From: Pseudomonadota bacterium
Lineage (GTDB): Bacteria; Pseudomonadota; Alphaproteobacteria; UBA8366; GCA-2717185
Direction: 5' to 3'
Assembly (NCBI GenBank): GCA_027619655.1
Contig: JAQCHR010000199.1
Span: 1-6,882, forward strand
Length of the DNA stretch: 6,882 nucleotides
The notes under the pieces are model-generated. The model searched no databases and was not told the origin of the DNA. It saw only the letters and a program-made list of their open reading frames with translations. Positions 5,772 to 6,882 of the stretch are shown here, piece by piece. Within the stretch, counting starts at the first letter, position 1; each line of letters begins with the position of its first letter. A program made the translations under genes and the position numbers.

Positions 5772-6882
5772 ATGCCAAAACTTAAAATTGACGGCGTCGA
5801 GATTGAAGTTGAAGCCGGCCTGACGGTCCTGCAGGCTTGCGAGGCCGCGGGTGTCGAAATTCCGCGCTTCTGCTATCACGAACGTCTTTCGATTGCCGGC
5901 AATTGCCGCATGTGCCTGGTGGAAGTGAAGCCGGGACCGCCGAAGCCGCAGGCCTCCTGCGCCCTGCCGGCGGGCGAGGGCATGGAAGTCACGACCAATT
6001 CCGCGATGGTCAAAAAGGCGCGCCACGGCGTGATGGAGTTCCTGCTGATCAACCATCCGCTGGACTGCCCGATCTGCGACCAGGGCGGCGAGTGCGACCT
6101 GCAGGACCAGGCGATGGCCTATGGCCATGACGGCAGCCGCTACGACGAAAACAAGCGCGCCGTGGGCGAACAGTATATGGGGCCGCTGATCAACACGATC
6201 ATGACCCGCTGCATCCACTGCACCCGCTGCGTGCGGTTCTCCACCGAGATCGGCGGCGTGACTGATATGGGGATGCTCAACCGCGGCGAAAACGCGGTGA
6301 TCACGACGCTGGGCGAAGCGGTGTCGTCGGAGCTGTCGGGCAATGTCATCGACCTGTGCCCGGTCGGCGCGCTGACCTCCAAGCCCTATTCCTTCGCTGC
6401 CCGGCCCTGGGAGCTGAAGAAAACCGAATCGATCGACGTGATGGATGCGGTCGGCAGCAATATCCGCATCGATACGCGGGGCAACGAAGTGCTGCGCGTG
6501 CTGCCGCGCCTGAACGAGGACGTGAACGAGGAATGGATTTCCGACAAGACCCGCTTCGCCTGTGACGGCCTGCGGCGTCAGCGTCTGGATACGCCCTATA
6601 TCCGCGGCGCCGATGGCAAACTGTCGCCGGCCGGCTGGAACGAGGCCTTCGAGGCCATTACCGCCCGGGTCAAGGGATTGGACGGCGGCCGTATCGCGGC
6701 GATTGCCGGCGATCTTTGCGACGCGGAGTCGATGTTCGCCCTGAAGGCGCTGATGGCCTCGCTGGGCTCCGGCAATCTGGATTGCCGCCAGGACGGTGCG
6801 AAGCTCGACCCGGCGTTGCGCGCGTCCTACCTGTTCAATACCGGCATCGCAGGGGTCGAGGAATCTGACGCCTGCCTGCTGA
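5772..6882 (+). CDS. nuoG: NADH-quinone oxidoreductase subunit G (75-kDa), partial
   Basis: The first 370 codons of the largest peripheral-arm subunit are present; the gene runs off the right edge. It carries an electron wire. The [2Fe-2S] cluster N1b is ligated by Cys34, Cys45, Cys48 and Cys63. N5 has the unusual ligand set His95, Cys99, Cys102, Cys108 ([14 protein letters not shown]). N4 is ligated by Cys147, Cys150, Cys153 (RCIHCTRC) and Cys196 (DLCPVGAL). A molybdopterin-oxidoreductase-like domain without visible cofactor motifs begins after about residue 215. The CxxCxxxC motif that binds N7 in E. coli and Thermus is absent, as in mitochondria. AGGAG (5761-5765) overlaps the nuoF stop and lies six bases before ATG 5772, the best ribosome binding site in the operon after those of nuoA and nuoB. 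Confidence 0.98.
   Translation, partial: MPKLKIDGVEIEVEAGLTVLQACEAAGVEIPRFCYHERLSIAGNCRMCLVEVKPGPPKPQASCALPAGEGMEVTTNSAMVKKARHGVMEFLLINHPLDCPICDQGGECDLQDQAMAYGHDGSRYDENKRAVGEQYMGPLINTIMTRCIHCTRCVRFSTEIGGVTDMGMLNRGENAVITTLGEAVSSELSGNVIDLCPVGALTSKPYSFAARPWELKKTESIDVMDAVGSNIRIDTRGNEVLRVLPRLNEDVNEEWISDKTRFACDGLRRQRLDTPYIRGADGKLSPAGWNEAFEAITARVKGLDGGRIAAIAGDLCDAESMFALKALMASLGSGNLDCRQDGAKLDPALRASYLFNTGIAGVEESDACLL

Noticed and set aside
5313..6218. 301-codon reverse open frame opposite nuoF and nuoG
   Set aside because: It spans the junction of two certain genes on the other strand, with shadow-like composition and no recognisable domain.

Overview
This window reads as ordinary core chromosome of an alphaproteobacterium. 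The evidence is the gene order (HU gene, tRNA-Val, tRNA-Asp, then nuoA-B-C-D-E-F-G with nuoC and nuoD unfused), the strong resemblance of the Nuo proteins to mitochondrial complex I subunits, and the GC-rich coding sequence. I cannot name a genus from the sequence alone. No mobile element, CRISPR array, phage gene or foreign-looking block is visible.

Layout. Positions 1-304 hold no recognisable gene. They are less GC-rich than the rest and contain a plausible promoter for the HU gene, two inverted repeats and an unusual cluster of five GANTC sites. Positions 305-577 encode a 90-residue HU-type nucleoid protein, followed by a 12-bp-stem terminator (600-638). tRNA-Val(UAC) lies at 663-738 and tRNA-Asp(GUC) at 854-930. 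A perfect TTGACA -35 box sits in the spacer between the two tRNA genes, and a short hairpin with a T run (974-991) follows the second. A further promoter (1035-1062) and a structured leader then precede the nuo operon, which fills 1151-6882 and runs off the right edge inside nuoG.

The seven nuo genes encode the NADH-oxidising arm (NuoE, NuoF, NuoG), the connecting quinone-reducing arm (NuoB, NuoC, NuoD) and one membrane subunit (NuoA) of proton-pumping NADH:quinone oxidoreductase. Together they supply the FMN site, the NADH site, iron-sulfur clusters N1a, N1b, N2, N3, N4 and N5, and the quinone-site His/Tyr pair. N6a/N6b (NuoI) and the remaining membrane subunits would lie to the right of the window. 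Genes overlap or are separated by at most about 20 bases, which fits one polycistronic transcript with translational coupling.

I found no previously undescribed system. What deserves a second look is regulatory: the GANTC cluster in the HU promoter region, a near-perfect dyad upstream of it, the structured nuo leader, and a six-codon minicistron whose stop overlaps the likely nuoE start.
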